From: Helicobacter didelphidarum
Lineage (GTDB): Bacteria > Campylobacterota > Campylobacteria > Campylobacterales > Helicobacteraceae
DNA: 64,000 nucleotides
Assembly (NCBI RefSeq): GCF_003364195.1
Contig: NZ_NXLQ01000005.1
Span: 29,434-93,433, forward strand
Reading direction: 5' to 3'
Position 1 is the stretch's first letter. The number at the start of each line of letters is the position of its first letter. The translations under genes were made by a program, and so were the position numbers. This document shows, piece after piece, positions 37,236 through 46,560 of this stretch. A model generated the notes under the pieces. It ran no database searches and was not told the DNA's origin. It saw only the letters and a program-made list of their open reading frames with translations.

Positions 37236-40094
37236 ATGAGTTTTTATGATAATGTCAAAAAAAAGATTGAGAATGTTGGGGATACTTTACAACAAACCAA
37301 TACACAGCACAGCTATCAGTTAAGTAGCGATAAATCACAAAAGGAACTAAACCAAGCTAAAGAAAATTTTAATAAATTTGCCAAAGAAGCTGATACGACT
37401 TTAGATAAGTTAAAAGAAGCTCAAGAATGGAAAACCTTTACCATAGCCTTTTATGGTGAAACAAATGCGGGAAAATCTACTCTTATAGAATCTTTGAGAT
37501 TATATCTCAACGAAGAAACGAAGCAAAAAGAGAGAAAAGAATTTGAAAATGCACTTAATAAATATAATACAAATAAACATGAGATACAAACTATCACGAA
37601 AACAATCAATGAATTAGAATCACAACTCAAAGATGTGGAGACAAAGAAAGACAATATCAACCAAAAAAAGAATGAAATACAATCAAAACAACAAGAAATA
37701 GAATCTCAAAGGATTAAAAATACAGAATCTAAAAATGCCCTACAAAATGAATATAACACTCTCTTGACGGATAAAGAACAAAACAAAAATGCTATTGCAA
37801 ATATGCAAAATACTTTGCGAAATTTAGAATCTAAAAAGCAAGGATTATCAACACAACAAGATTTGGATAAGAATCTGCAAGATATTGAGAATGAAATATT
37901 AAGCCTTGAAAATAGTTTGAGAGAAAATAATGAAAAATTAGAATCTATAACCTCACTATTATCAAAAATAGATTCTGAAATAGTAGATGATATTAAATTA
38001 ATGGGTATCAAAGAAGCACAAAAGGAAAGTATGGGTGCTATAAAAAGCTTTTTTCTTAGAATCTTCTCTCCTAGCACTTATCGAGCAAATGTAGAAAAAG
38101 AAAAAGCAATTAAACTTTTGGTAGCACGAGAACAAGCACTGCACACGCAAAAAGAAATTCAAAACAAAATGACTAAAAACACAGAATCTAAAAATACCCT
38201 GCAAAATCAATATAATGCTACCTTAGCACAGGGAACACAAGATGATGATGAAAGAGCTAATCTCCAATCTAGCTTACAAAATTTAGAATCTAAAAGGCAA
38301 GATTTGGAAAAGCAAGATTCTGCACTACAACAAAAACAAAGTGAATTGCAAACTCTCTTGCAAGAGTTAGATAATCAAATGGAAATAACAAAGCAAGAGC
38401 AAAGGCAAATCCAATATGATATGCAAGAGTTAGAGAAACATAGTCATCAAATACACGACAAAATAGCACAACAACAACAAAAAGCTCAAGAATTTGTAAA
38501 ACATAATAAAGTATATTTAGAAGAGATTCTAAAATATCAAGACGGAGGAATCATAGGCACGGGTAAAAGCGACTTTACACGAGAGACAAAGTTATATACC
38601 TTTAGCAATCAAAAAAATACATTTCAGATACTCGATGTCCCAGGAATAGAGGGTAATGAAGGTGAAGTAAAAGATGAAATAGATAAGGCTACTAAAAAGG
38701 CACATGCGGTATTCTATGTCAAAAAAGATCCTACACCACCACAAAAAGGTGATAGTGATAATAAAAATAAAAAGGGTATAATAGAAAAGATAAAAGACAA
38801 TTTGCATGACCAAGCCGAAGTCTATACTATCTTTAACAAACCTATCACAAGTCCTCATGCACTAGGGGGAAATCTCATCAGTCAAGAAGAAGAAAAAACC
38901 TTAGAAGAGCTAGATTCTAAAATGAAGGATGTGTTAAATCAACACTATAAGGGACATAAGAGTCTCTCTGCATTAGTCGCCTTTCATGCTTTGAATAACA
39001 CTGGTGAGGTTATAGATTTAGAAACTGATATGAATGTTGCGGGAATATGTATTGCTAAAGAAGATGAAGAACTCGAAAAAAAGAAAAAGCTAGGGAAAAA
39101 TACAAAAAAATTCCTTGAGAAATATGATAAAGAGAAATTATTAGAATTATCGCAATTTGAATCTTTTGCTACATTTTTAAACAATGATATTATCACAAAT
39201 ACGAAAGCAAAAATCAAAGATGCACACTGCAAAAAGGCAGAAAGCGTTATAGATCATTTCATCGCAGAATTAGAAGGGGTTATAAAGATTCTCAAAAAAC
39301 TACTTCAAGAATGGAACAAAGAGATAGAGCATACAAACCATAATTTAGAGAATCATGCACAAGATTTCATAGATCATATTGAAAGAATGAGTGTGCATAT
39401 AGTTGATATGTTTAAAGAAATGGTATATGAAGTTGTAAATGATGCTATAGCAGATGATATAGACGATGATCTGTTTAAGATGTTGTTTGAAAGAACTTTA
39501 GAAGATTGCATAGATGATTTCTTAAAACCACAACTAACGGAAACAATACAAGATGCACAAAAAGATTTTGAAAGTAATGTAAAAGAGGAATTACAAAGAT
39601 TAAAAAATCAAATGGATCATTCTTTAGAACATACCTTGAGTATGGATATACGAGATGACTTTGGTGGAGAAATAGAAATCAATATTGATAGTGGTATAGA
39701 ATGGGGTGGTTTAGCTTTAGGTTTTGGTGCTATGGCTACGGTCGTAGCTTTAGAATTGGTGTCTGGTCCTGTTGGCTGGATAGCTCTCGGAGTAACAGCA
39801 TTATTCACTCTTGGTTCAAGTATGCGGAAATTCTTTGATTCTGATTACAAAATGGCGGAGCAAAGAAAGGCACTGAGCGAAAACTTATCAAAGATTATCC
39901 CAAAAATACAAGAGGATCTAGAGAGCAAACTAAGAGAAAATGAGGAAGCTATCAAAGAACCAATAGAAAATATAAAGCAAGAGTTAGAATCTCTACTATG
40001 GGGGATTCACGATAATAGAGAATCTTTGAAAAAAGTAGTGCAAGACTTAGAGTCAATGAAACAAGAGATACCATATCTTATAGATTCTCATTAA
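37236..40094 (+). CDS. large dynamin-like GTPase with coiled-coil-split G domain (LeoBC-like)
   Basis: Residues 74-82 are a P-loop, GETNAGKST, in the context FTIAFYGETNAGKST of bacterial dynamin-like proteins. The G3 motif DVPGIEG comes only at about residue 467, because about 380 residues of coiled coil (residues 95-450, Gln/Glu/Lys/Asn-rich, with several repeats such as ESKN) are inserted in the switch region. A possible G4 (IFNKPI) is at about 531. Helical regions follow, with a Gly-rich hydrophobic hairpin at about 822-862 (GGLALGFGAMATVVALELV and GWIALGVTALFTLG) that probably enters membrane like a dynamin paddle. A helical tail ends the protein. The next gene is a LeoA homologue, so this is the likely LeoB/LeoC-type partner. 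In ETEC the LeoABC dynamins are linked to toxin/vesicle release. Confidence 0.8.
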   Translation: MSFYDNVKKKIENVGDTLQQTNTQHSYQLSSDKSQKELNQAKENFNKFAKEADTTLDKLKEAQEWKTFTIAFYGETNAGKSTLIESLRLYLNEETKQKERKEFENALNKYNTNKHEIQTITKTINELESQLKDVETKKDNINQKKNEIQSKQQEIESQRIKNTESKNALQNEYNTLLTDKEQNKNAIANMQNTLRNLESKKQGLSTQQDLDKNLQDIENEILSLENSLRENNEKLESITSLLSKIDSEIVDDIKLMGIKEAQKESMGAIKSFFLRIFSPSTYRANVEKEKAIKLLVAREQALHTQKEIQNKMTKNTESKNTLQNQYNATLAQGTQDDDERANLQSSLQNLESKRQDLEKQDSALQQKQSELQTLLQELDNQMEITKQEQRQIQYDMQELEKHSHQIHDKIAQQQQKAQEFVKHNKVYLEEILKYQDGGIIGTGKSDFTRETKLYTFSNQKNTFQILDVPGIEGNEGEVKDEIDKATKKAHAVFYVKKDPTPPQKGDSDNKNKKGIIEKIKDNLHDQAEVYTIFNKPITSPHALGGNLISQEEEKTLEELDSKMKDVLNQHYKGHKSLSALVAFHALNNTGEVIDLETDMNVAGICIAKEDEELEKKKKLGKNTKKFLEKYDKEKLLELSQFESFATFLNNDIITNTKAKIKDAHCKKAESVIDHFIAELEGVIKILKKLLQEWNKEIEHTNHNLENHAQDFIDHIERMSVHIVDMFKEMVYEVVNDAIADDIDDDLFKMLFERTLEDCIDDFLKPQLTETIQDAQKDFESNVKEELQRLKNQMDHSLEHTLSMDIRDDFGGEIEINIDSGIEWGGLALGFGAMATVVALELVSGPVGWIALGVTALFTLGSSMRKFFDSDYKMAEQRKALSENLSKIIPKIQEDLESKLRENEEAIKEPIENIKQELESLLWGIHDNRESLKKVVQDLESMKQEIPYLIDSH

Positions 40095-40113
40095 TCTTAT
40101 CAAAGGAAAATAC

Positions 40114-41814
40114 ATGAATACTATACAAGACATTCAGACATTGCAAAGTAAAAACAAGGATTTATTAACAAAGCTTGTGAAGCTCATTGACGATGGCAGA
40201 GACTTAGGGTTAGACATACAAGAGACTTACTTAGAAAAAGCAAAAGAGGCGTTAAACAATACAGATACAAAGCTAAAAGTAGCACTTATTGGTGGCTTTT
40301 CAGAGGGTAAGACATCAATAGTAGCTGCATGGTTAGAGAAGCTAAGTAATGACATGAAAATAAATACGAGTGAATCAAGCGATGCAGTGTCTGTATATAA
40401 TATAGATAATGATATAGAAATCATTGATACACCGGGGCTTTTTGGATTTAAAGAAAAAAATGATAATGGCAATATACAAAAATATAAGGATATAACCAAA
40501 CAATATGTAAGCCAAGCACATATTATACTTTATGTCTTAAACCCAGCTAATCCTATCAAGGCAAGTCATGCAGAAGATTTAAATTGGCTATTTAGAGAAT
40601 TAAACTTATTGCCTCGCAGTGTGTTTGTGCTAAGCAAATTTGATGAAGAAGTAGATATAGAAGATGAGGAAGATTATCGTGATAGACTAGAGATAAAAAA
40701 AGAAAGTATCATAGAAAGATTAAAACAAAATATAGCATTAAGCGAGAGTGAAGCAAAAGATTTAAGTATAGTCGCAGTATCGGCAAACCCTTATCAAAAA
40801 GGCACAACATATTGGCTAGAACATAAAGATGAATTTAGGAAACTATCTCGCATAGATACCCTAAGAGAGGAAGCAATCAAAAAGATAACCCACAATGGTG
40901 GTAAATTTGCTCTCGTAGAGGAGGCAAAAAAAAGTATAATAAATGATGTTATCTGTAAATTTTTACCAACGATACATGAGCTTGAGAACATACTGCATGA
41001 GCAAAAAGAAGAGCAACAAAATGGATACAATAAACAAAAAAAAGACTTAGCAAAAATAGATTCTCACATGATAAAAGCACAAGAGAGTCTAAAAAGCTTT
41101 GCTGAACGTTATTTTAGTGGTTTATTATTACAATTAAGTGGCACAAGTATAACAACCTTTAAGTCTTTTTATGAAAGAGAGATGGGCGATGATAAAGGGA
41201 ATAAAATATTTACAAGACTCAATGATGAGATTGCTAGAGAGACAAAATCAATCAATACTGAACTCATAAATTTAGCTAATAATATTGACTTTGAAATAGA
41301 ACGTGCAAAAGCAAATGATAGCAAATTGGCTCAACATGGCATAAAAATAGGCACACGGCTCTTGCAAAACTCTGGAATCATTAATAACACTCTTGTTTTG
41401 GCAGGGCGAGATGGCTTGGTATCGGTTGCAAAAACACTTGGTATGGATGTGGCACTGAAATTCAAACCTTATGGGGCTATAAAACTAGCAGCCAATATCA
41501 ATAAGTGTTTGCCTTATATTGGAATGGCACTTACAATTTTCTTAGAAATGCGGGACGCAAAGAAAAGAGCGGAGGAAGAAGAAAAATTTAATGCTATGAA
41601 AAATGAACTAGCAGAATCGCTAGAGCAACAGCAACAAGAATTTTTGGAGTTTGTAACTGGCGATACTTTTAAAAACGAATTTTCTAAAAACTCTCATACC
41701 ATAAAAGAAGACTTAAAAAAAATAGAATCTCAATTAAATAATGTTGAACAAGCAGAAACAAAGCTCATTGAATGGAAAAACACAGCTAAAGATTTACAAT
41801 CACAGATAGAATAG
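40114..41814 (+). CDS. leoA: dynamin-like GTPase LeoA
   Basis: The 566 residues align by eye along most of their length with ETEC LeoA (about 571). P-loop GGFSEGKTS (60-68), IDTPGLFGFKE (104-114) as G3, VLSKFDEE (172-179) as G4. KYKDITKQYVSQAHIILYV and NPIKASHAEDLNWLFRELN are shared with LeoA. A helical stalk follows, with a Gly-rich hydrophobic stretch at about 405-475 (MDVALKFKPYGAIKLAANIN, CLPYIGMALTIFLEM) as possible membrane contact, and a final helical region. It starts 20 bases after the large GTPase with an AAAGGA site, so the two are one operon. C. jejuni also has a dynamin pair (Cj0411/Cj0412). No toxin gene is near; the role here is unknown, possibly vesicle release or membrane repair. 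Confidence 0.88.
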   Translation: MNTIQDIQTLQSKNKDLLTKLVKLIDDGRDLGLDIQETYLEKAKEALNNTDTKLKVALIGGFSEGKTSIVAAWLEKLSNDMKINTSESSDAVSVYNIDNDIEIIDTPGLFGFKEKNDNGNIQKYKDITKQYVSQAHIILYVLNPANPIKASHAEDLNWLFRELNLLPRSVFVLSKFDEEVDIEDEEDYRDRLEIKKESIIERLKQNIALSESEAKDLSIVAVSANPYQKGTTYWLEHKDEFRKLSRIDTLREEAIKKITHNGGKFALVEEAKKSIINDVICKFLPTIHELENILHEQKEEQQNGYNKQKKDLAKIDSHMIKAQESLKSFAERYFSGLLLQLSGTSITTFKSFYEREMGDDKGNKIFTRLNDEIARETKSINTELINLANNIDFEIERAKANDSKLAQHGIKIGTRLLQNSGIINNTLVLAGRDGLVSVAKTLGMDVALKFKPYGAIKLAANINKCLPYIGMALTIFLEMRDAKKRAEEEEKFNAMKNELAESLEQQQQEFLEFVTGDTFKNEFSKNSHTIKEDLKKIESQLNNVEQAETKLIEWKNTAKDLQSQIE

Positions 41815-42062
41815 GTAGTTTTCTTGATTGGGAACAAGCGATTTGTTTTGCAAAATTTTATACCTGATATATATTAAGCTTAGATTATCTTAATTTACTG
41901 ATTCACTCAGACATTGAATAATAAATCAAATATATTCAAAGTGCGAAGTCTAAAGTATATTTAGATAGTGGCTTTTAAAGATTCTAGAAAATACAAATAA
42001 TCCAAGAAACAAAAAGTAATAAGAATGATACAGAAATAGAGAATCTACACAAAAAAGTATAC

Positions 42063-42108
42063 TTGCATAGATTAAAAGGATAAATACAGGCGCTATCCTT
42101 ACATGCAA
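42063..42108. repeat. nested inverted repeat downstream of leoA
   Basis: TTGCAT (42063-42068) pairs with ATGCAA (42103-42108), and inside it AAGGATA (42076-42082) pairs with TATCCTT (42094-42100) around an 11-base loop. It lies 250 bases after leoA, too far for a typical terminator, and may be a small RNA or an old mobile-element end. Confidence 0.4.
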
Positions 42109-42321
42109 TAGATAGTTTCTGATATTTTATTTATTAGTTCAGTTTAATATATCATCTTTATAGAAATTTTAGTTACTTTATTATACAATTTATTTGAATA
42201 CAAAATAATTTGGATTTCGATAGGTTTTAAATACAAGAATCATCAATGCGATTGGTTTTCCCTATAAAATTAAAAGGGGTTACAAAACTGATTTTCTATG
42301 AAATATTCATATAAATTTGTT

Positions 42322-42327
42322 TATAAT
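42322..42327 (+). promoter_or_regulatory. possible -10 element upstream of nikA
   Basis: TTTATAAT in GTTTATAATAATG, about 120 bases before the nikA start. If used, the NikR box would lie in the leader; an alternative promoter overlapping the box itself is equally possible. Confidence 0.35.
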
Positions 42328-42378
42328 AATGCGAAAAGTTATTGGTTAACTCACCATGCTTTTTGGGTTGAATTAAAG

Positions 42379-42403
42379 TATTATTTTAATTTAATTAATA
42401 ATA
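42379..42403 (+). promoter_or_regulatory. NikR operator, perfect palindrome
   Basis: TATTATT-N11-AATAATA, positions 42379-42385 and 42397-42403. It fits the H. pylori NikR consensus TATWATT-N11-AATWATA exactly, with perfect half-site symmetry. It ends 43 bases before the TTG start of a nickel-importer operon, so nickel-dependent repression is the obvious reading. NikR itself is not in the window. Confidence 0.8.
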
Positions 42404-42446
42404 CCATGTTATTATTAATCCTTAATATTTTATGAAAGGCTGAATT

Positions 42447-44009
42447 TTGTATCATTTAAAATATCTTTTATTGTTTTATTTCTGCTTGTATTCTGGGATT
42501 CTTTATGCAGAAAATATATTACGAGTTGCCATACCTCATCATGTTGGAGATATGAATCCTCAAGGTTATGGCACAAATGAGATGTTTGCACAAAACATGA
42601 TTTATGAAGGTCTAGTAAAGACCAACAAGGAAGGTAAAATTATCCCATCACTTGCGATTTCATGGGAAATAAAAGATTCTGGGAAAACTTATATTTTCAC
42701 ATTACGCAAAGATGTAAAGTTTTCTAATGGTGAAGAATTTAATGCACATGCAGTTAAAAAGAATTTTGATTCTATATTAAAAAATCGCATAAGACACTCT
42801 TGGGCAGAGCTTCCTATGATAATAGAAAGTGTAAATGTGCAAGATGATTATAGTATTATATTGCAACTCAAAAGGGCTTATACACCAACACTGGAAGAAT
42901 TATCGCTCGTTCGTCCATTTCGTTTTATCGCACCAAGTCAGATTCCTGATGATTTGGATCTTATAAAACATACACCAAAGCCAATTGGCACTGGTCCATA
43001 TAAATTTGTAAAAAGTAATCTTGGTGTCAGTGATACTTTCCAAAAAAATGAAAATTATTGGGATAAAGCAAAATATAATGGAATCTACTTTGATACAATC
43101 TTTATGCGAATTATTACAGAGCCTAACTCTAAACTTGTAGCCTTAAAAACAAAACAAATTGATTTAATCTATGGATTTGATGAGATTCCAATTGAGATTT
43201 TTCATAATGTTTCTCAAACAAAAGAATTTAATGTCTTTAGTAGCCCAGCTATTTCTACCACATTTATGGCGATTAATCCAAAAAATGAACCATTATCCTC
43301 TCCTATTATGCGTAAAGCAATCGTGCAAGGGATAAACAAAGAGGTTCTGATTCGGGCGGTTTTTTATAATTATCAAAAAATAGCGAATTTTCTGTTTGCT
43401 CCAGACATGCCTTATTCAAATCTTGTAGGTTTTACTCCAATTCAATACAATCACACTGAAGCAAAGAAAAATATAGAATCTTTAGGATATATTTTAGGAA
43501 AAGATGGATTCTACTCTAAAGGGAACAAACGACTAGAATTTGAACTTATGTATATAGGGAATAATCCTGCACAAAAGGCTATGGCGGAAATTTTGCAATC
43601 TCAATTTAAAGATATTGGGATATTTTTAAAACTTTCTGCAAATGACCCAACAATTTATTTTAATAGACAAAGCAGTGCGATGTTTGATTTGAGTTTTTCA
43701 ATAACATGGGGGATACCTTATGAGCCACTTATTATGCTAAAATCTATGCGACATGGGGGTCATGTTTCTTCGATTTTGCAGTATTTACCAAATAAAGATG
43801 AATTTTATGGCAAAATCGAACATGTGTTAAAACTGCTGAATACACCATTAGAAAAATATACAAAAGAACTACTTACAGAACTTTATACACTAGATGTCTA
43901 TATTCCACTAACATATCAGACAAACAAGGCTATTGCACGAAAAGAGATTAAAGGTATAAAAATGGGTGTGCAAGTTTTTGAGATTCCATTTTGGGAGTTT
44001 TATAAATAA
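42447..44009 (+). CDS. nikA: nickel ABC transporter substrate-binding protein
   Basis: A periplasmic nickel-chelate-binding protein of the peptide/nickel family, very like E. coli NikA and the NikZ of Campylobacter. Matches include MNPQGYGTNEMFAQNMIYE, FSNGEEFNAHAVKKNFDS, RPFRFIAPSQIP and NENYWDKAKYNG. GHVSS (about residue 436) lies where E. coli NikA has the His that binds nickel. The start is a TTG at 42447, set by GAAAGG 7 bases upstream; there is no suitable ATG. The first 20 residues are a signal peptide (YLLLFYFCLYSGILYA). The length is 520. First gene of a five-gene operon with a NikR operator before it. Nickel would feed hydrogenase and, if present, urease. Confidence 0.92.
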   Translation: MYHLKYLLLFYFCLYSGILYAENILRVAIPHHVGDMNPQGYGTNEMFAQNMIYEGLVKTNKEGKIIPSLAISWEIKDSGKTYIFTLRKDVKFSNGEEFNAHAVKKNFDSILKNRIRHSWAELPMIIESVNVQDDYSIILQLKRAYTPTLEELSLVRPFRFIAPSQIPDDLDLIKHTPKPIGTGPYKFVKSNLGVSDTFQKNENYWDKAKYNGIYFDTIFMRIITEPNSKLVALKTKQIDLIYGFDEIPIEIFHNVSQTKEFNVFSSPAISTTFMAINPKNEPLSSPIMRKAIVQGINKEVLIRAVFYNYQKIANFLFAPDMPYSNLVGFTPIQYNHTEAKKNIESLGYILGKDGFYSKGNKRLEFELMYIGNNPAQKAMAEILQSQFKDIGIFLKLSANDPTIYFNRQSSAMFDLSFSITWGIPYEPLIMLKSMRHGGHVSSILQYLPNKDEFYGKIEHVLKLLNTPLEKYTKELLTELYTLDVYIPLTYQTNKAIARKEIKGIKMGVQVFEIPFWEFYK

Positions 44010-44950
44010 TGCTATCATATATTTTTCAGCGAATCCTTTATATGATTCCTATTTTGTTTCTATCATCTCTCGTTATTTTTATTGCATTGCGTGTAAGCAA
44101 TATAGATCCTGTAACACAATATATTATCCATTCAAATCTACCACCAACACCCGAAGTGATACAAGCCATTCAACATGATTTTGGTTTGGATAAGCCTATT
44201 ATGGAACAATACTGGTTATGGCTAAAAAAAGCTGTCATGCTTGACTTTGGTAATTCTTATATTACAGGAAGAAGTGTATCGCAAGATTTTTTGTATTTTC
44301 TACCACAAACATTATTACTTGGTGGTTGTGCTTTTGTAATTTTACTTTTCTTTTCTATCCCCCTTGGAATCTTATCTGCTATGTATCGTGACAAGATTCC
44401 CGATTTTATTATTCGTTTTATTTGTTTTCTTGGTGTAAGCACACCTAGCTTTTGGCTTGCTTTTTTACTCATTTTTGTTTTTTCTATCAAGTTAGAATGG
44501 CTTCCGCCACTTGGTTTAGAAAGTGCAAAATCACTTATTATGCCTGCATTGAGTATTGCTTTTATGTCCATGTGTGTGAATACGAGGCTTATCCGATCTA
44601 ATATGTTGGAAGTAAAAAAGGAAAGACATTTATTATATGCAAAATTGCGTGGTTTGAACAAAACAACAATAAATTTAAAGCATACTTTTTATAATGCACT
44701 CTTACCGATTGTTACTTCATTTGGTATGCATTTGGGTGAGATAATTGGATGGGCATTGGTTGTAGAAAATGTATTTGCAATTTCTGGCGTTGGATTATAC
44801 AGTGTTCAAGGATTTGCTAATCATGATTATCCGATTATTCAGTGTTTTGTAATAGTTATGTGTTTTATTTTTACTCTCTGTAATCTCATTATAGACATTT
44901 TGTATGCATTTTTAGATCCCAGAATACGAAGAAATATTGAGGAGTCTTAA
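44009..44950 (+). CDS. nikB: nickel ABC transporter permease NikB
   Basis: A membrane permease of 313 residues with about six helices and the DppB/NikB pattern: ILYMIPILFLSSLVIFIALR at the start, DFGNSYITGRSV, the EAA-loop segment RLIRSNMLEVKKERHLLYAKLRGLNK shown in part as RSNMLEVKKERHLLYAKLRG (about 196-215), and DPRIRR at the end. Its start codon shares one base with the nikA stop (TAATG), so the two are translationally coupled. It pairs with NikC. Confidence 0.93.
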   Translation: MLSYIFQRILYMIPILFLSSLVIFIALRVSNIDPVTQYIIHSNLPPTPEVIQAIQHDFGLDKPIMEQYWLWLKKAVMLDFGNSYITGRSVSQDFLYFLPQTLLLGGCAFVILLFFSIPLGILSAMYRDKIPDFIIRFICFLGVSTPSFWLAFLLIFVFSIKLEWLPPLGLESAKSLIMPALSIAFMSMCVNTRLIRSNMLEVKKERHLLYAKLRGLNKTTINLKHTFYNALLPIVTSFGMHLGEIIGWALVVENVFAISGVGLYSVQGFANHDYPIIQCFVIVMCFIFTLCNLIIDILYAFLDPRIRRNIEES

Positions 44951-45802
44951 ATGGAAAAATCACTGCACAATCAAAGAATTACGAAAAAGAAATTTAAACT
45001 TATGGGAAAAATAGCATGCGTTCTCCTTATTCTTCTTATCCTCCTTATACTTTTTGCTCCAATGTATATTTCTTATTCACCCGATATGGTTGATTTAAAT
45101 AATAAATTAACCCCAATAAGTAGCACGCATTGGCTTGGCACAGATCATTTGGGTAGAGATATTTTCTCGCGTTTGATTTATGGTGCAAGAATTTCGTTTA
45201 GTGCGACTTTTTTCATTTTACTTTTAGTCATCTTTATGGGTATCAGCATTGGCGGGTTTTCGGGTTTCATGGGAGGTAATATTGACAAGATTATTATGAG
45301 AATTTGCGATTTATTTTTAAGTTTTCCAACAATCATTGTTTCATTATTTTTTGTAGGAATATTAGGTTCGGGGTTAGAAAATATTATTATTGCTATTGCT
45401 TTAACACATTGGGCATGGTATGCACGAATAATCCGAAGCATTGTTTTATCTTTACGCAATCAAGAATTTGTCTTGCTTTCTAAAGTTTATGGATCAAGTC
45501 CATTACAGAGTTTCCGAAGAAATATGCTTACACCTATTCTTACGCAATGTCTTGTTCTTGCTACAATGGATATAGGACACATGATGTTACATATTGCAGG
45601 TCTTTCTTTTTTAGGATTAGGTGTGCAACCACCACAAGCCGAATGGGGAGTTATGTTAAGTGATTCTAAAGATTTTATGTGGAGTAATCCTGAATTATTA
45701 CTTTATCCGGGCATTGCTTTGTTTATAAGTGTAGCACTTTTTAACATGCTTGGTGATAGTTTGCGTGATTATTATGATGTCAATTTAGAAGATATGAAAT
45801 AG
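44951..45802 (+). CDS. nikC: nickel ABC transporter permease NikC
   Basis: The second permease, 283 residues, with the DppC/NikC hallmarks: SSTHWLGTDHLGRDIFSRLIYGAR near residue 57-80 (HWLGTDHLGRDIFSRL), an EAA-loop RNQEFVLLSKVYGSSPLQSF and HIAGLSFLGLGVQPPQAEWG followed by GDSLRDYYD at the end. The first helix is at about 18-42. It starts directly after the nikB stop codon, with GAGGAG as ribosome site. Confidence 0.93.
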   Translation: MEKSLHNQRITKKKFKLMGKIACVLLILLILLILFAPMYISYSPDMVDLNNKLTPISSTHWLGTDHLGRDIFSRLIYGARISFSATFFILLLVIFMGISIGGFSGFMGGNIDKIIMRICDLFLSFPTIIVSLFFVGILGSGLENIIIAIALTHWAWYARIIRSIVLSLRNQEFVLLSKVYGSSPLQSFRRNMLTPILTQCLVLATMDIGHMMLHIAGLSFLGLGVQPPQAEWGVMLSDSKDFMWSNPELLLYPGIALFISVALFNMLGDSLRDYYDVNLEDMK

Positions 45803-45808
45803 GATTCA

Positions 45809-46537
45809 ATGATGACTTTAGCAATTAAAAACATAACACTTATGTATCAAAATACAGCATTACTCAAGAATCTTTCTTTAGAAATTCAAAGTGGTAAAAT
45901 CACTTTATTGCTTGGGGCGAGTGGGAGTGGGAAAAGCTTAAGTGCCTTAGCATTTGCAGGATTAACACCAGCAAATACCGTCCAGACAGATGGTTGTGTA
46001 TTATATAATGATTCTGTAATTGTGCCACAAAACCATAGAGGCAGACTCTTTTCGCATATCATGCAAAATCCAAGAACTTGTTTCAATCCTCTTTATACAA
46101 TCAAAAACCATATTCGCGAAACTCTAACAGCGATTGGAAAAACTTATGACACACAGCATGTTTGTAATATTTTTGATGAAGTTGGATTAGATTCTGAAGT
46201 TTTAAATTTCTATTCTTTTGAGTTAAGTGGCGGTATGCTACAACGAGTAATGATTGCCATAGCACTTCTAAGCGAATCACAATTTCTTATCGCAGATGAA
46301 CCAACAACAGACCTTGACTTACTTGTGCAAAATAAAATCCTGACTATTCTTTTGGAACTACAAAAAAAGAGAAACTTGGGTATATTATTTATCACACATG
46401 ACTTAGATATAGCAATTCAAATAGCTGACTATGTGGTTATTATAAATGAAGGCATGATTATTAAAGAGTTGGATAGAGACAAAAGTAGGAAAAGTAAGAA
46501 TCTTATTAAAGCCGAAATTATTCATGCAATGTTATAA
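45809..46537 (+). CDS. nikD: nickel ABC transporter ATPase NikD
   Basis: An ABC ATPase of 242 residues. Walker [17 protein letters not shown]-loop HIMQNPRTCFNP, signature LSGGMLQRVMIAIAL, Walker B FLIADEPTTDLD and His-switch FITHDL are intact. The HIMQNPRTCFNPL form and the KSLS after Walker A are typical of NikD rather than other peptide-transporter ATPases. It follows nikC by 6 bases. Confidence 0.92.
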   Translation: MMTLAIKNITLMYQNTALLKNLSLEIQSGKITLLLGASGSGKSLSALAFAGLTPANTVQTDGCVLYNDSVIVPQNHRGRLFSHIMQNPRTCFNPLYTIKNHIRETLTAIGKTYDTQHVCNIFDEVGLDSEVLNFYSFELSGGMLQRVMIAIALLSESQFLIADEPTTDLDLLVQNKILTILLELQKKRNLGILFITHDLDIAIQIADYVVIINEGMIIKELDRDKSRKSKNLIKAEIIHAML

Positions 46538-46560
46538 GAACATTAGAAATAGGATAGAAA

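Larger units (their letters stand above)
41815..42446. other. 632-base region between leoA and the nickel operon
   Basis: No ORF with a ribosome site. It contains a nested inverted repeat (42063-42108), a TATAAT (42322-42327) and the NikR-type operator (42379-42403). The first 300 bases have stops in all frames and could be decayed sequence. Confidence 0.55.

Noticed and set aside
37451..38858. Cys/Phe/Ser-rich minus-strand ORFs within the large dynamin gene
   Set aside because: They are the complement of Gln/Lys/Glu-rich coiled-coil codons, a known artefact, and lack start signals.
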